Source of the DNA: Herbiconiux oxytropis
GTDB lineage: Bacteria > Actinomycetota > Actinomycetes > Actinomycetales > Microbacteriaceae
NCBI RefSeq assembly: GCF_024979315.1
Contig: NZ_JANLCK010000002.1
Span: forward strand, 62,001 to 126,000
DNA length: 64,000 nt
Direction: 5' to 3'
Positions 45,663 to 55,309 of the stretch are shown in pieces. A program made the translations under genes and the position numbers. The notes below the pieces were generated by a model. It was not told the DNA's origin and ran no database searches. It was given only the letters and a program-made list of their open reading frames with translations. Numbering within the stretch: the stretch's first letter is position 1; every line of letters begins with the position of its first letter.

Positions 45663-47054
45663 CTAGAAGTCCTTGAGGTTGGCTCGGAGGCCGCCTGCGC
45701 CGAAGGTGGTGCGGAGGATGCCGCGGCGGCGGAGGATGGGCACGAGCTCGTCGAGCATGCGGTGGATCGTGACCGGATGCAGGTCGCCCGAGAAGATGAA
45801 GCCGTCGTTGTCGGCCTCCGCCCCGAGCTCCTCGATGAAGTCGGCGATCTCGTCGGCGGTTCCCACGTAGCCCGAGCGGTCGGCGATGCGGCCGAGGCGC
45901 GCCTTCGCCGTGAGCAGCTCCCGCAGCGTGGCGTCGGCGAACGAGTCGAGGCCGCCGAGCAGGCCCTTGATCGTGCCGCGCGAGACGTGGTCGCCGAAGA
46001 TCGCCGGATCGACGGGCCGGTCGAGATCGAGCCCCGTGAGGTCGGTCTCGAGGTCGCTCGACTGGCCGGCCGCGATCTGCAGCAGGGTCGCGTCGTCGGG
46101 GTGCGCCGAGGCGTCGACGAGGCGCTGCGCCTCCTCCGGGCTCGACACCACGATCGGCTTGAAGACGAACAGCACGTCGATGTCGGCGGGGCTCCGGCCG
46201 TGCGCGAACGCGGCCGCGTGCACCTTCGCGCGGTAGGCGCGGATCGACTCGACGTCGAGCGAGGCGAGCGCGAGCTGCACCTGCGAGTTCGCCCCCGCGA
46301 ACCCGAGCCCCCGCGGCGACCCCCCTGGCGACACCACGATCGGGTCGCCCGACACACTCTCTGCCGAGACGTCACTTTCGGCACCAAGAGCGGCGTTTTC
46401 ACGTGAGAAGTGACGTTTCGGCAGAGTGAAGGGCAGGGCGTTGAGAGGGCCGTCGAAGCTGAAGTGCTCGCCGCGGTGCTGGAACGCGTCGAGCTTCGAG
46501 CCGTCGGCGAAGTGACCGGTCGTCGCATCCTGCACCAGGGCATCCGGGCCCCAGCTGTGCCACAGCCGCTGCACGGCCCCGAGCCACTCCTCGGCCCGGT
46601 CGTAGGCACCGTCGTGATCGAGCGGAGGCACGCCGAAGTGGCGGGAGGATCCGACGTCGGTCACGACGTTGATGCCGAAGCGGTGGTCGCTGAGGTGCTG
46701 CAGCGTCGCGAACTGCCGCGCCGCCTGGTAGGGCGAGTAGGCCAGCGGGTTCACGGTGGGCGCGATGCCGATGTGCTCGGTGACGTCGAAGAGGTAGGGC
46801 GCGAGCAGGAGCGGATCGTGCTTCGGGCCGCCGTAGGCGCTCCGGATGCGCAGGTCGAGCGTCTCGGCGTTGCCGAGCGAGAGGGCGTCCTCGATGATCA
46901 CGAGGTCGAAGCCCGCCTGCTCGAGCGTGCGGATCGACTGCTGGTAGAGCTCGGGGCGGTGCCACGGGTGGTTCCACTCGTAGTACGGGTGACCCCAGCC
47001 GTGCGGGCCGAAGCCGCGGGAGAGGAACCAGCCGAAGTGCTGCGGATGCGCCAC
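45663..47054 (-). CDS. FMN-dependent LLM monooxygenase (NtaA/SnaA/DszA-like) carrying an in-frame repeat insert
   Basis: A 463-residue two-component flavin monooxygenase related to those acting on sulfones, thioethers or chelators. Family stretches include GFDLVIIEDALSLG, GIAPTVNPLAYSPYQ, FGINVVTDVGSSRHFG and GGSPRGLGFAG. Residues about 210-232 (LPKRHFSRENAALGAESDV...) are encoded by a 66-nt palindromic repeat inserted between the family stretches GPLNALP and DPIVVSPGG, without breaking the frame. The GTG start lies one base after the MetY stop, so it depends on coupling. Together the pair suggests sulfur scavenging. Activity after the insertion is uncertain, though the site is probably a surface loop. 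Confidence 0.83.
   Translation of the reverse strand: MAHPQHFGWFLSRGFGPHGWGHPYYEWNHPWHRPELYQQSIRTLEQAGFDLVIIEDALSLGNAETLDLRIRSAYGGPKHDPLLLAPYLFDVTEHIGIAPTVNPLAYSPYQAARQFATLQHLSDHRFGINVVTDVGSSRHFGVPPLDHDGAYDRAEEWLGAVQRLWHSWGPDALVQDATTGHFADGSKLDAFQHRGEHFSFDGPLNALPFTLPKRHFSRENAALGAESDVSAESVSGDPIVVSPGGSPRGLGFAGANSQVQLALASLDVESIRAYRAKVHAAAFAHGRSPADIDVLFVFKPIVVSSPEEAQRLVDASAHPDDATLLQIAAGQSSDLETDLTGLDLDRPVDPAIFGDHVSRGTIKGLLGGLDSFADATLRELLTAKARLGRIADRSGYVGTADEIADFIEELGAEADNDGFIFSGDLHPVTIHRMLDELVPILRRRGILRTTFGAGGLRANLKDF
46360..46425. repeat. 66-nt palindromic repeat, copy B (inside a coding gene)
   Basis: Arms 46359-46377 and 46408-46426 (19 bases each, one mismatch) flank a 30-base loop. Compared with copy A at 45595, the first 20 bases share 18 and the last 18 share 16, while the middle differs. 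The length of 66 equals 22 codons, so the host reading frame is preserved. Confidence 0.85.
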
Positions 47055-47055
47055 G

Positions 47056-48471
47056 TCAGACCACGGCCGGGTCGGCCACGGCGGGCGCAGCGGCGGGCGC
47101 GCCCGCGGGTGCAGCGGTCGCGGGTGCGGCGGCGCCCGACGCCTCGAGCGCCTGCTCGAGATCGGCGAGGAGGTCACCCGCGTCCTCCACACCGATCGAC
47201 AGCCGGATGAGCCCCGGCCAGATCCCGGCCTCGGCGAGCTGCTCCGCACTCCGGTAGGCGTGGGTGGTGGAGGCGGGGTGGATGATGAGCGACCGCACGT
47301 CGCCGAGGTGGGTCATGCGCGTGAAGAGGGCGACCGAGTCGATGAACCGGCGCGCGGCATCCGCACCGCCCGCGAGCGTGAACGAGAACACCGAGCCCTG
47401 CCCCACCGGCAGGTAGCGCTCGGCGAGCGCGTGGTGGGGGTTCGAGGCGAGGCCCGCGTGGTCGACCGACTCGACGCCCGGCTGCTCGTCGAGCCAGCGC
47501 GCGATCGCGAGCGCCGTGGCCGACTGGCGGTCGACGCGCAGCGAGAGCGTCTCGATGCCCTGCTCGATGAGGAAGGCGTTGAGCGGGGAGGGCGTGGGGC
47601 CGAGCCGCGAGGCCACGACGTCGCGGGCGTAGACGGCGAAGGCGTCGGGCCCGAAGCGCTCGACGTAGCTCGCGCCGCCGAGCGCGTGGGCGGGCTCGGT
47701 GAGGTGCGGGAAGAGCGGGGCCCCGGATGCGTGGGCGGCCTGCGGGGTCTGTCCGGCCCAGTCGAACCCGTCGCCCGAGACGATCGCGCCGCCGAGCACC
47801 GAGCCGTGCCCGGCCAGGAACTTGCTCGCCGAGTGCACCACCACGTCGGCCCCGTGCTCGAGCGGCCGCAGCAGGTAGGGCGTGGCGAAGGTGTTGTCGA
47901 CGATGAGCGGGATGCCGTGGCGGTGCGCGACCCCGGCCACGAGCGCGAGGTCGACGAGGTCGTTCTTGGGGTTCGGGATCGACTCCACGAACAGCGCCCG
48001 GGTGGAGGGGCGGATGGCGAGCTCCCAGGCGAGCGGATCGTTGTGCTCGGCCACGAACGAGGTCTCGATGCCGAGCCGGCCGAGGTTCTCCACGAAGAGG
48101 CCGCGCGAGCCCTCGTAGATGCTGTTGGCCGACACGAGGTGGTCGCCCGCCTTCAGGAGCGCGAGCACGGCCACCGAGACGGCGGCCTGTCCGCTGCCGA
48201 CGAGGATCGCCTCGCGACCGCTCTCGAGAGCGGCGATGCGGCGCTCGACCGAGGAGTTCGTGGGGTTGCCGATCCGGGTGTAGGTGAAGCCGTCGTCGGC
48301 GCCGCCGAATCGGTCGCGGGCCTGGTCGAAGTCGTCGAACACGAAGCCGGCGCTGAGATAGATGGGGGTCGCCCTGGCGTTGACCCCGCCGGGGCCGTCG
48401 CTGCCGCGCCCGGCGTGCACCTGCCGGGTGGCGAAGCCGTGCGGCTGTCCTGCTGGTGTCGTGCGGGTCAT
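47056..48471 (-). CDS. metY: O-acetylhomoserine sulfhydrylase / aminocarboxypropyltransferase
   Basis: PLP enzyme that makes homocysteine (or methionine) from O-acetylhomoserine and sulfide (or methanethiol). The 471-residue protein has the PLP lysine (Lys217) in HSASKFLAGHGS, the phosphate-binding LVGSGQAAVS region, IVDNTFATPYL and the substrate-binding IIHPASTTH near the C-terminus. It ends in an Ala/Pro-rich tail of about 25 residues. RBS GGGAGGAG precedes the ATG. It is coupled to an LLM monooxygenase that could release sulfite or a thiol, so together they would recycle organic sulfur. No SAM riboswitch was seen upstream. Confidence 0.9.
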   Translation of the reverse strand: MTRTTPAGQPHGFATRQVHAGRGSDGPGGVNARATPIYLSAGFVFDDFDQARDRFGGADDGFTYTRIGNPTNSSVERRIAALESGREAILVGSGQAAVSVAVLALLKAGDHLVSANSIYEGSRGLFVENLGRLGIETSFVAEHNDPLAWELAIRPSTRALFVESIPNPKNDLVDLALVAGVAHRHGIPLIVDNTFATPYLLRPLEHGADVVVHSASKFLAGHGSVLGGAIVSGDGFDWAGQTPQAAHASGAPLFPHLTEPAHALGGASYVERFGPDAFAVYARDVVASRLGPTPSPLNAFLIEQGIETLSLRVDRQSATALAIARWLDEQPGVESVDHAGLASNPHHALAERYLPVGQGSVFSFTLAGGADAARRFIDSVALFTRMTHLGDVRSLIIHPASTTHAYRSAEQLAEAGIWPGLIRLSIGVEDAGDLLADLEQALEASGAAAPATAAPAGAPAAAPAVADPAVV

Positions 48472-48575
48472 CCCGGGCTCCTCCCGTCGATCGGCGATGC
48501 ATCAGGTTCGCACGCCCGGCCCCGCCGAACGCCCTTTGCGAAGTTCTGTTACGAAATCCGGGCGCGGTACGCTTG

Positions 48576-48587
48576 GAGAGCGCTCTC
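48576..48587. promoter_or_regulatory. CelR/LacI-type operator upstream of the beta-glucosidase
   Basis: GAGAGCGCTCTC is a perfect 12-bp palindrome 37 bases before the beta-glucosidase ATG. It is centred on GCGC like the actinobacterial CelR site (TGGGAGCGCTCCCA). A weak -10-like TACGCT lies just upstream (48568-48573). The LacI-family gene at 50130 most probably binds it. Confidence 0.7.
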
Positions 48588-48624
48588 ACGAGCTGCTACC
48601 GCCACGCAAAGGAGCAGTGCACCC

Positions 48625-50133
48625 ATGACGACCTCGTTCCCTCCCGGTTTTCTCTGGGGCTCCGCCACGGCCGCCGCCCAGATCGAGGGCGCGGCCTTCG
48701 ACGACGGCAAGCAGGCCTCCATCTGGGACACCTTCTCCCGACTGCCCGGCGCCGTGCTGAACGGCGACACCCCGGATGTAGCAGTCGACCACTACCACCG
48801 CATGCCGGCCGACGTGGCGCTCATGAAGCAGCTCGGCCTGCAGTCGTACCGCTTCTCGACGAGCTGGGCACGCATCCGCCCCGGTGACGACGCCGTGAAC
48901 CCCGCCGGGCTCGACTTCTACTCCCGGCTGGTCGACGAGCTGCTCGGCGCCGGCATCCTGCCCTGGCTCACGCTCTATCACTGGGACCTCCCGCAGGCGC
49001 TCGAGGAGAAGGGTGGCTGGGCGAACCGCGACACCGCCTACCGCTTCGCGGAGTACGCCGAGATCGTGCACGGCGTGCTCGGCGACAGGGTCTCGCACTG
49101 GACCACGTTCAACGAGCCGTTCTGCTCCTCGCTGCTCGGCTATGCCTCGGGCGTGCATGCACCGGGCCGGCAGGAGCCCGCAGCCGCCGTGGCCGCGGTG
49201 CACCACCAGCACCTCGCGCACGGCCTCGCCGTGCAGCGCCTCCGCGACCTCGGTGCGGAGGAGATCGGCATCACGCTCAACCTCACCAACGCCATCCCCG
49301 CGAACCCCTCCGACCCGGCCGACGCCGACGCCGCCAGGCGGCTCGACGCGCTCAACAACCGCATCTTCCTCGACCCGCTGCTGCGCGGGGAGTACCCGGC
49401 CGACATCCGCCACGACCTGGCGGAGTTCGGTCTCGACGAGGTCGACGACACGGCCCTCGTGCGGCCGGGCGACCTCGAGATCATCGCGCAGCGCCTCGAC
49501 TTCCTGGGGGTGAACCACTACCACGACGACATGGTGAGCGGTCACCCCATCCCCGCCCCCGCCGACCCCTCGGTGGTGCCGGTCGACCCTCACGCGGTGG
49601 CCGGCGGGCGCGCCGTGCGCTCGCCCTTCGTGGGCTCCGAGCACATCACGTTCCCGCTGCGCGGCCTCCCCCTCACGGGCATGGGCTGGGAGGTCAATCC
49701 GGCCGGACTCCGCACGCTGCTGGTGCGGCTCGGCCGGGAGTACCCGAACCTGCCGCCCCTCTACGTGACCGAGAACGGAGCCGCCTACGACGACACCGTG
49801 TCGACGGAGCACGACGGCACGGCGGGCGGCGACATCGAGGCTGTGCACGACACCCAGCGCACGCAGTACATCCTCGATCACATCCAGGCGGTGTCGGATG
49901 CGATCGCCGACGGCGCCGACGTGCGCGGCTACTTCGTCTGGTCGCTGCTCGACAACTACGAGTGGGCCTGGGGCTACGGCAAGCGCTTCGGCATCGTGCG
50001 GGTCGACTACGACACCCTTGTGCGGACGCCCAAGGACAGCGCGCTCGCGTACGCGGAAGTGATCGCCGGAGGGGCGGGAGCCATCGGAGCGGGAGCCGGC
50101 GCGGTGGCGGCGGAATCGGCCGACCGGCCGTGA
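48625..50133 (+). CDS. GH1 beta-glucosidase
   Basis: Retaining glycoside hydrolase family 1 enzyme of 502 residues that cleaves cellobiose or other beta-glucosides in the cytoplasm (no signal peptide). It starts with FPPGFLWGSATAAAQIEGA. The acid/base glutamate is in TTFNEPF near residue 164 and the nucleophile in YVTENGAAY near 383. VWSLLDNYEWAWGYGKRFG is the standard C-terminal sugar-binding stretch. An Ala/Gly tail extends beyond the family end. RBS AAAGGAG precedes ATG 48625. It is coupled to a LacI regulator. Confidence 0.92.
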   Translation: MTTSFPPGFLWGSATAAAQIEGAAFDDGKQASIWDTFSRLPGAVLNGDTPDVAVDHYHRMPADVALMKQLGLQSYRFSTSWARIRPGDDAVNPAGLDFYSRLVDELLGAGILPWLTLYHWDLPQALEEKGGWANRDTAYRFAEYAEIVHGVLGDRVSHWTTFNEPFCSSLLGYASGVHAPGRQEPAAAVAAVHHQHLAHGLAVQRLRDLGAEEIGITLNLTNAIPANPSDPADADAARRLDALNNRIFLDPLLRGEYPADIRHDLAEFGLDEVDDTALVRPGDLEIIAQRLDFLGVNHYHDDMVSGHPIPAPADPSVVPVDPHAVAGGRAVRSPFVGSEHITFPLRGLPLTGMGWEVNPAGLRTLLVRLGREYPNLPPLYVTENGAAYDDTVSTEHDGTAGGDIEAVHDTQRTQYILDHIQAVSDAIADGADVRGYFVWSLLDNYEWAWGYGKRFGIVRVDYDTLVRTPKDSALAYAEVIAGGAGAIGAGAGAVAAESADRP

Positions 50134-51164
50134 TCCCGAGCGGCAACCCCACGCTCGAGATGGTGGCCGCCGAGGCCGGCGTCTCGCGCGCGACGGTGTC
50201 GCGGGTCGTCAACGGGCACGCCTCCGTGGCGCCCGAGGCCGTGGCGGCCGTGCACGCCGCCGTGGCGCGACTGAACTACGTGCCCAACCGGGTGGCGCGC
50301 TCGCTCGCGAGCCGGCGCACCGACGTGATCGCGCTGATCGTGCCGGAGTCGACCTCCACGGTGTTCGCCGATCCGTTCTTCGCGCCCGTCGTGCGCGGGG
50401 TGGCGAGGGCCCTCGCCGAGACCGACTTCACGCTCAACCTGCTCGTGGCCTCCGAGACCCGGCCCGAGAAGACCAGGCGCTACCTCCTCGGCGGCAACGT
50501 CGACGGGGCCCTCGTGGTCTCGCACCACTCCGGCGACCACTCCTACCTCGGTCTCGGCGACGCGCTGCCGATCGTCTTCGGTGGCCGCCCGCTCAACCCG
50601 GAGCTCGAGTCGCGGCACTACGTCGACGTCGACAACCGGCACGCCGCCCGGAGCGCGACCGAGTACCTCCTCGGCTCCGGCCGGCGCCGGGTGGCCACGA
50701 TCGCGGGGCCGCAGGACATGCCCGCCGGCATCGACCGGCTCGCCGGCTGGCGCGACGCGATCGAGGCCGTGGGGGGCGACGTCTCGCTCGCCGAGCACGG
50801 CGCGTTCACCCAGCAGTCGGGGGCCGAGGCCGCGATCCGGTTGCTCGATCAGCACCCGGCATCCGGTACCGGCTCCACCGGCGCGGGCTTCGATGCACTC
50901 TTCGTGGCGAACGATCAGATGGCGGCGGGCGCCATCCAGGCGCTGCGGATGCGCGGACTCGCGAGCCCCACGGACATCGCGGTGGTCGGGTTCGACGACG
51001 ACGCCTTCGCGGCCACGCTCGATCCGCCGCTCACCACGGTGCGCCAGCCGGCCACGGAGCTCGGCGTCTCGATGACCGAGCTGCTCGTGCGGCTGATCTC
51101 CGGCGAGGAGGCCCCGCATCGCACCATCATCCCCACGGAGCTGGTGCGGCGCGGAACCGCCTGA
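50130..51164 (+). CDS. LacI-family transcriptional regulator
   Basis: A 344-residue repressor with the LacI helix-turn-helix (TLEMVAAEAGVSRATVSRVV) and hinge helix (YVPNRVARSLASRRT), followed by a periplasmic-binding-like sugar-sensing domain ending in AVVGFDDDAFAATLDPPLTT. The GTG start overlaps the beta-glucosidase stop (GTGA), so the two are co-expressed and autoregulated. It very likely acts on the palindrome at 48576, with cellobiose or another beta-glucoside as inducer. Confidence 0.9.
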   Translation: MIPSGNPTLEMVAAEAGVSRATVSRVVNGHASVAPEAVAAVHAAVARLNYVPNRVARSLASRRTDVIALIVPESTSTVFADPFFAPVVRGVARALAETDFTLNLLVASETRPEKTRRYLLGGNVDGALVVSHHSGDHSYLGLGDALPIVFGGRPLNPELESRHYVDVDNRHAARSATEYLLGSGRRRVATIAGPQDMPAGIDRLAGWRDAIEAVGGDVSLAEHGAFTQQSGAEAAIRLLDQHPASGTGSTGAGFDALFVANDQMAAGAIQALRMRGLASPTDIAVVGFDDDAFAATLDPPLTTVRQPATELGVSMTELLVRLISGEEAPHRTIIPTELVRRGTA

Positions 51165-51166
51165 CG

Positions 51167-52186
51167 CTACTCCGCGCCGGCGGCGAGGGCCTCCACGAGC
51201 TGGTCGAGACCCCAGGGCAGCGACAGGGCGGTGGGCGGGGAGACCGCGGCGATGTACTCGGTGCCCACGAGCTGGGCCACGGTGCCGGCCTTCACGGCGG
51301 GGATGACCGAGGTCTGCGGGGCGGTGAGGAACGCGTCGGCCTCGGCCTGCGTGTCGGAGTAGCTCAGCACCACGTCGGCCTCGAGCTGGTCGAGCTGCTC
51401 GTAGCTCAGGGTGGAGAAGAACGTCGAGTCGCCGTTGGCGAGCTCGTCGACCGAGGGTGCGCTCTCGAAGCCGAGGTCGAGCATGAACTCCACCCGCGGA
51501 TCCTCCTTCTTGTAGACGTAGAAGGTGCCTGCGATGTCCCAGACGGCGGCGATGGTCTTGCCCTCGAACTCGGGGTGCGCCGCGGCCTGCTCGGCGAGCT
51601 GGTCGTCGATGCCCGCGAGCACCTCCTCGGCCTCGGTCGACTTGCCGAGCGCCTCGCCGACCGTGGTCACGACGTCGCGCCACGGGGTGCTCCAGGCCTC
51701 ACCCGGGTAGGCCACGGTGGGGGCGATCTGGCTGAGGGTCTCGTACTGCTCCTCGGTGATACCCGAGTAGACGGCGAGGATGACGTCGGGATCGGCCTCG
51801 GCGATGGCCTCGTAGGGCGGCTCGTCGGGCGACTCGGGGAGCACGGTGGGCAGGTCGGCGCCCGCGGCCTCGACGGCCTCGGCGACCCAGGGCAGCACGC
51901 CGTTCTCGTCGCCCGCGTAGGAGTCGAACGGGATCGCGACGGGGATGGTGCCGAGCGCGATGGCCGCGTCGGTCGAGCCCCAGCCGAGCGTCACGACGTT
52001 CTGCGGGTCGGCCGGCACGACGGTCTCGCCGAAGGCGTGCTCGATCGTGACGGACTCGCCGGAGCCGGCGCCCGCATCGGCGGTCGAGGGCGTCTCGCTC
52101 GAACCGGCGGCGCAGCCGGTCAGCACGAGGGCTGCGGCGAGCGTCGACGCGGCGAGTGTCGCGAGGCGGGGACGGAGACGGGGCAC
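51167..52186 (-). CDS. Iron-siderophore ABC binding lipoprotein (FecB/FepB-like)
   Basis: A 339-residue lipoprotein (lipobox LTGC) with the cluster-A-2/FecB pattern: TIEHAFGETVVPADPQNVVTLG at the start of the mature domain, ADPDVILAVYSGITEEQYETL, and a long central helix. It binds ferric siderophores outside the membrane for the permeases at 53072 and 54223. GTG 52186 is chosen because GGAGG precedes it, rather than the more distant ATG 52234. An IdeR-like box sits 57 to 75 bases upstream, giving it its own iron-regulated promoter although it follows the ATPase gene on the same strand. Confidence 0.88.
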   Translation of the reverse strand: MPRLRPRLATLAASTLAAALVLTGCAAGSSETPSTADAGAGSGESVTIEHAFGETVVPADPQNVVTLGWGSTDAAIALGTIPVAIPFDSYAGDENGVLPWVAEAVEAAGADLPTVLPESPDEPPYEAIAEADPDVILAVYSGITEEQYETLSQIAPTVAYPGEAWSTPWRDVVTTVGEALGKSTEAEEVLAGIDDQLAEQAAAHPEFEGKTIAAVWDIAGTFYVYKKEDPRVEFMLDLGFESAPSVDELANGDSTFFSTLSYEQLDQLEADVVLSYSDTQAEADAFLTAPQTSVIPAVKAGTVAQLVGTEYIAAVSPPTALSLPWGLDQLVEALAAGAE

Positions 52187-52242
52187 GGGTTCCTCCAGGG
52201 AGTTCAGGGCGCTGTGGGTGCTGTGGGTGCTCAAGGTGCTTG

Positions 52243-52261
52243 TAAGGGTTGCCTTACCTAA
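52243..52261 (-). promoter_or_regulatory. IdeR/DtxR-type iron box before the siderophore-binding gene
   Basis: On the minus strand the site reads TTAGGTAAGGCAACCCTTA, 15 of 19 matches to the IdeR consensus TTAGGTTAGGCTAACCTAA. It is well placed to repress the binding-lipoprotein gene when iron is plentiful. Confidence 0.72.
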
Positions 52262-52271
52262 CCATCGTAGG

Positions 52272-53071
<800 letters not shown>

Positions 53072-53075
<4 letters not shown>

Positions 53076-54226
53076 GCGGTTCCTCTCGTTCGGTTGCCGC
53101 GGGCGAGGAGTCCGAGCAGGATCGGTGCGCCGACGATGCCGGTGACGATGCCGACCGGCACCTGCAGCCCCGGGAAGGCGTGCTGGGCGATGACGTCGGC
53201 TCCGGTCACGACCACGGCCCCCACGAGCGCACTCGCCACGAGGGCGGAGGCGGTGCCCGCCCCGCCGAGGAGTCGCCTGGCGATGGGCGCCGCCACGAAG
53301 GCCACGAAGGCCACGGGGCCGGCGGCCGCGGTGGCGACGGCGGCGAACCCCACCGCCACGAGGGTGAGCAGCAGGCGGGTGGGGGTGACGCGCACGCCGA
53401 GACCGGCGGCCGTCTCGTCGCCGAGCTGGAGCATCCGGAGCCGTGGAGCCAGGAGGATGAGACCGATCACGAGCACGAGCCCGGCCGTGGCCGTGACGGC
53501 CAGCTCCTCGCCCTTCACCGTGCCGATGCTGCCGACGAGCCAGACGAGTGCCGACTGGGCGTCGCGCACGTCGGCGCGCGTCAGGAGGTAGCCGATGAGC
53601 GCCTGGGCGAGGAAGGCGAGCGCGATGCCGATGAGCACGAACCGGGAGCCGGCGACGCCGTTGCGCGTGGCGAGGAGCGTGATGAGCCCTGCCACCACGA
53701 CGGCTCCGGCGAAGGCGGCGAACGAGACGCCGATACCGCCCCAGCCGAGCACGAGGATGGCGCCGACCGCCGCGGCGCTCGCACCCTGCGAGATGCCGAT
53801 GATGTCGGGGCTCGCGAGCGGGTTGCCGAGAAGGCTCTGGAAGACGGCGCCGGCGAGGCCGAACGCCGCGCCCACCAGGAGCCCGAGGGTGAGGCGGGGG
53901 AGCCGGAGGCCCTGCACCACGAAGTTGTCACCACCGGAGCCGAGGCCGAGGAGCGAGGCCACGACGTCGCCGGGCGCGAGCACGCGGTCGCCGAGCACGA
54001 GGGCGAGGCAGGCCAGCACGACGAGCAGGACGACGAGCACGCCCATGACGATCAGGCGGCGGCCGAGGCCGATTCGGCGGACGGCCGCGAGCATCCGCCG
54101 GTCGGCGAGCGGGTCGGGCACGACGGTTTCGGGGCCGGGTCTGGGGCCGGGCGTGGGGCCGGATGCGGAGCCGGGCGTGGGGCCGGAACCCGAGCCGGGC
54201 ATGGGTCCGGGCGTTGCGCCGGTCAC
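53072..54226 (-). CDS. Iron-siderophore ABC importer permease (FecCD family), with Gly/Pro-rich N-terminus
   Basis: A 384-residue FecCD-type permease with about nine helices; LTLGLLVGAAFGLAGAVFQ and LLGNPLASPDIIGISQGAS are family marks. An unusual N-terminal tail of about 35 residues is made of Gly/Pro/Ser repeats (GPTPGSASGPTPGPRPG), encoded by GGGGCCGG-type repeats at 54130-54215. The start overlaps the second permease stop (ATGA), which supports keeping the tail. It pairs with the permease at 54223. Confidence 0.88.
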
Positions 54227-55296
54227 CGGATCACGCCCCGATCGCGTCGCACGAGCGCGATGAGCACGGGCGCGCCGATGACGGCCACCACGATGCCCGC
54301 CTCCAGCTCGGCGGGCTGGGCGATGAGGCGGCCCAGGGTGTCGGCCAGCACGAGCAGGATGGCGCCGAGGGGCAGCGAGTACGCCGCGATCCAGCGGAAG
54401 TCGGCCCCCACGAGCCGCCGGGCCACGTGCGGCACGACGAGCCCCACGAACACGAGCGGGCCCGCGAGCGAGGTCGCCGACCCGCAGAGCAGGATGACGG
54501 CGATGCCCGCGACCACGCGAGTGAGACCCACCCGCTGGCCGAGCCCCCTCGCGACGTCGTCGCCGAGGGCGAGCCCGTTCAGGCTGCGGCCGAGCACGAG
54601 CGCGAGCACGGCGCCCACGAGGAGGAAGGGCGCGAGGGTCACGACCGTGCCGGCGTCGCGGGCCACGAGCGAGCCCACCGACCAGAAGCGGTACTGCGCG
54701 AGGGTGTCGAGGTCACGCAGCAGCACGAGCGTGGTGAGGGCGGTGAGCACCGCGGTGACCGCGGCCCCCGCGAGGGTGAGGCTGAGCGGTGTGGGCCCGG
54801 TGCGGCCGGAAGCGACGGCGTAGACGAGCACGGCGGCCACCGTGGCGCCGAGGAACGCGAACCAGATGTAGCCCGCGGGGCTCGCCACGCCGAAGACGGC
54901 GATCGAGATCACGACGGCCAGGGAGGCCCCCGAGTTCACGCCGAGGAGGCCGGGATCGGCCAGCGGGTTGCGGGTGAGGCCCTGCATGAGCGTGCCGGCG
55001 AGGCCGAGAGCGGCGCCGGCGACGACGCCGACGATCGTGCGCGGCACCCGGAGGTCGAGCACCACCATCTGCTCCACCGCATCGCCACTCCGGCCCCCCG
55101 AGAGCGCCTCGAGCACGGTCGAGACATCGATCGAGCGCGAGCCGAGGAAGAGGCTGAGGCCGACCGCCACGAGCACGCCGACGAGGAGGCCGCCGAGCCC
55201 GAGCACGCGGATGAGACGGCGCCTCGCCGGGGAGTGGTGTGCCGAGAGGAGCTCAGCCGCGCCCGGCTTCCCGGCGTTCCGCGGGGTCGCGGTCAC
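54223..55296 (-). CDS. Iron-siderophore ABC importer permease (FecCD family)
   Basis: A 357-residue membrane protein with the same family signatures (IVGVVAGAALGLAGTLMQGL, TRNPLADPGLLGVNSGAS). It forms the heterodimeric channel with the permease at 53072. The GTG start is 13 bases after the siderophore-interacting protein stop, so all four genes probably share one iron-regulated transcript. Confidence 0.9.
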   Translation of the reverse strand: MTATPRNAGKPGAAELLSAHHSPARRRLIRVLGLGGLLVGVLVAVGLSLFLGSRSIDVSTVLEALSGGRSGDAVEQMVVLDLRVPRTIVGVVAGAALGLAGTLMQGLTRNPLADPGLLGVNSGASLAVVISIAVFGVASPAGYIWFAFLGATVAAVLVYAVASGRTGPTPLSLTLAGAAVTAVLTALTTLVLLRDLDTLAQYRFWSVGSLVARDAGTVVTLAPFLLVGAVLALVLGRSLNGLALGDDVARGLGQRVGLTRVVAGIAVILLCGSATSLAGPLVFVGLVVPHVARRLVGADFRWIAAYSLPLGAILLVLADTLGRLIAQPAELEAGIVVAVIGAPVLIALVRRDRGVIR

Positions 55297-55309
55297 CGGC
55301 GGGCGGCTC

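Noticed and set aside
48472-48624. SAM riboswitch upstream of metY
   Set aside because: The 150-base divergent region lacks the conserved SAM aptamer cores and is mostly taken up by the beta-glucosidase promoter and operator.
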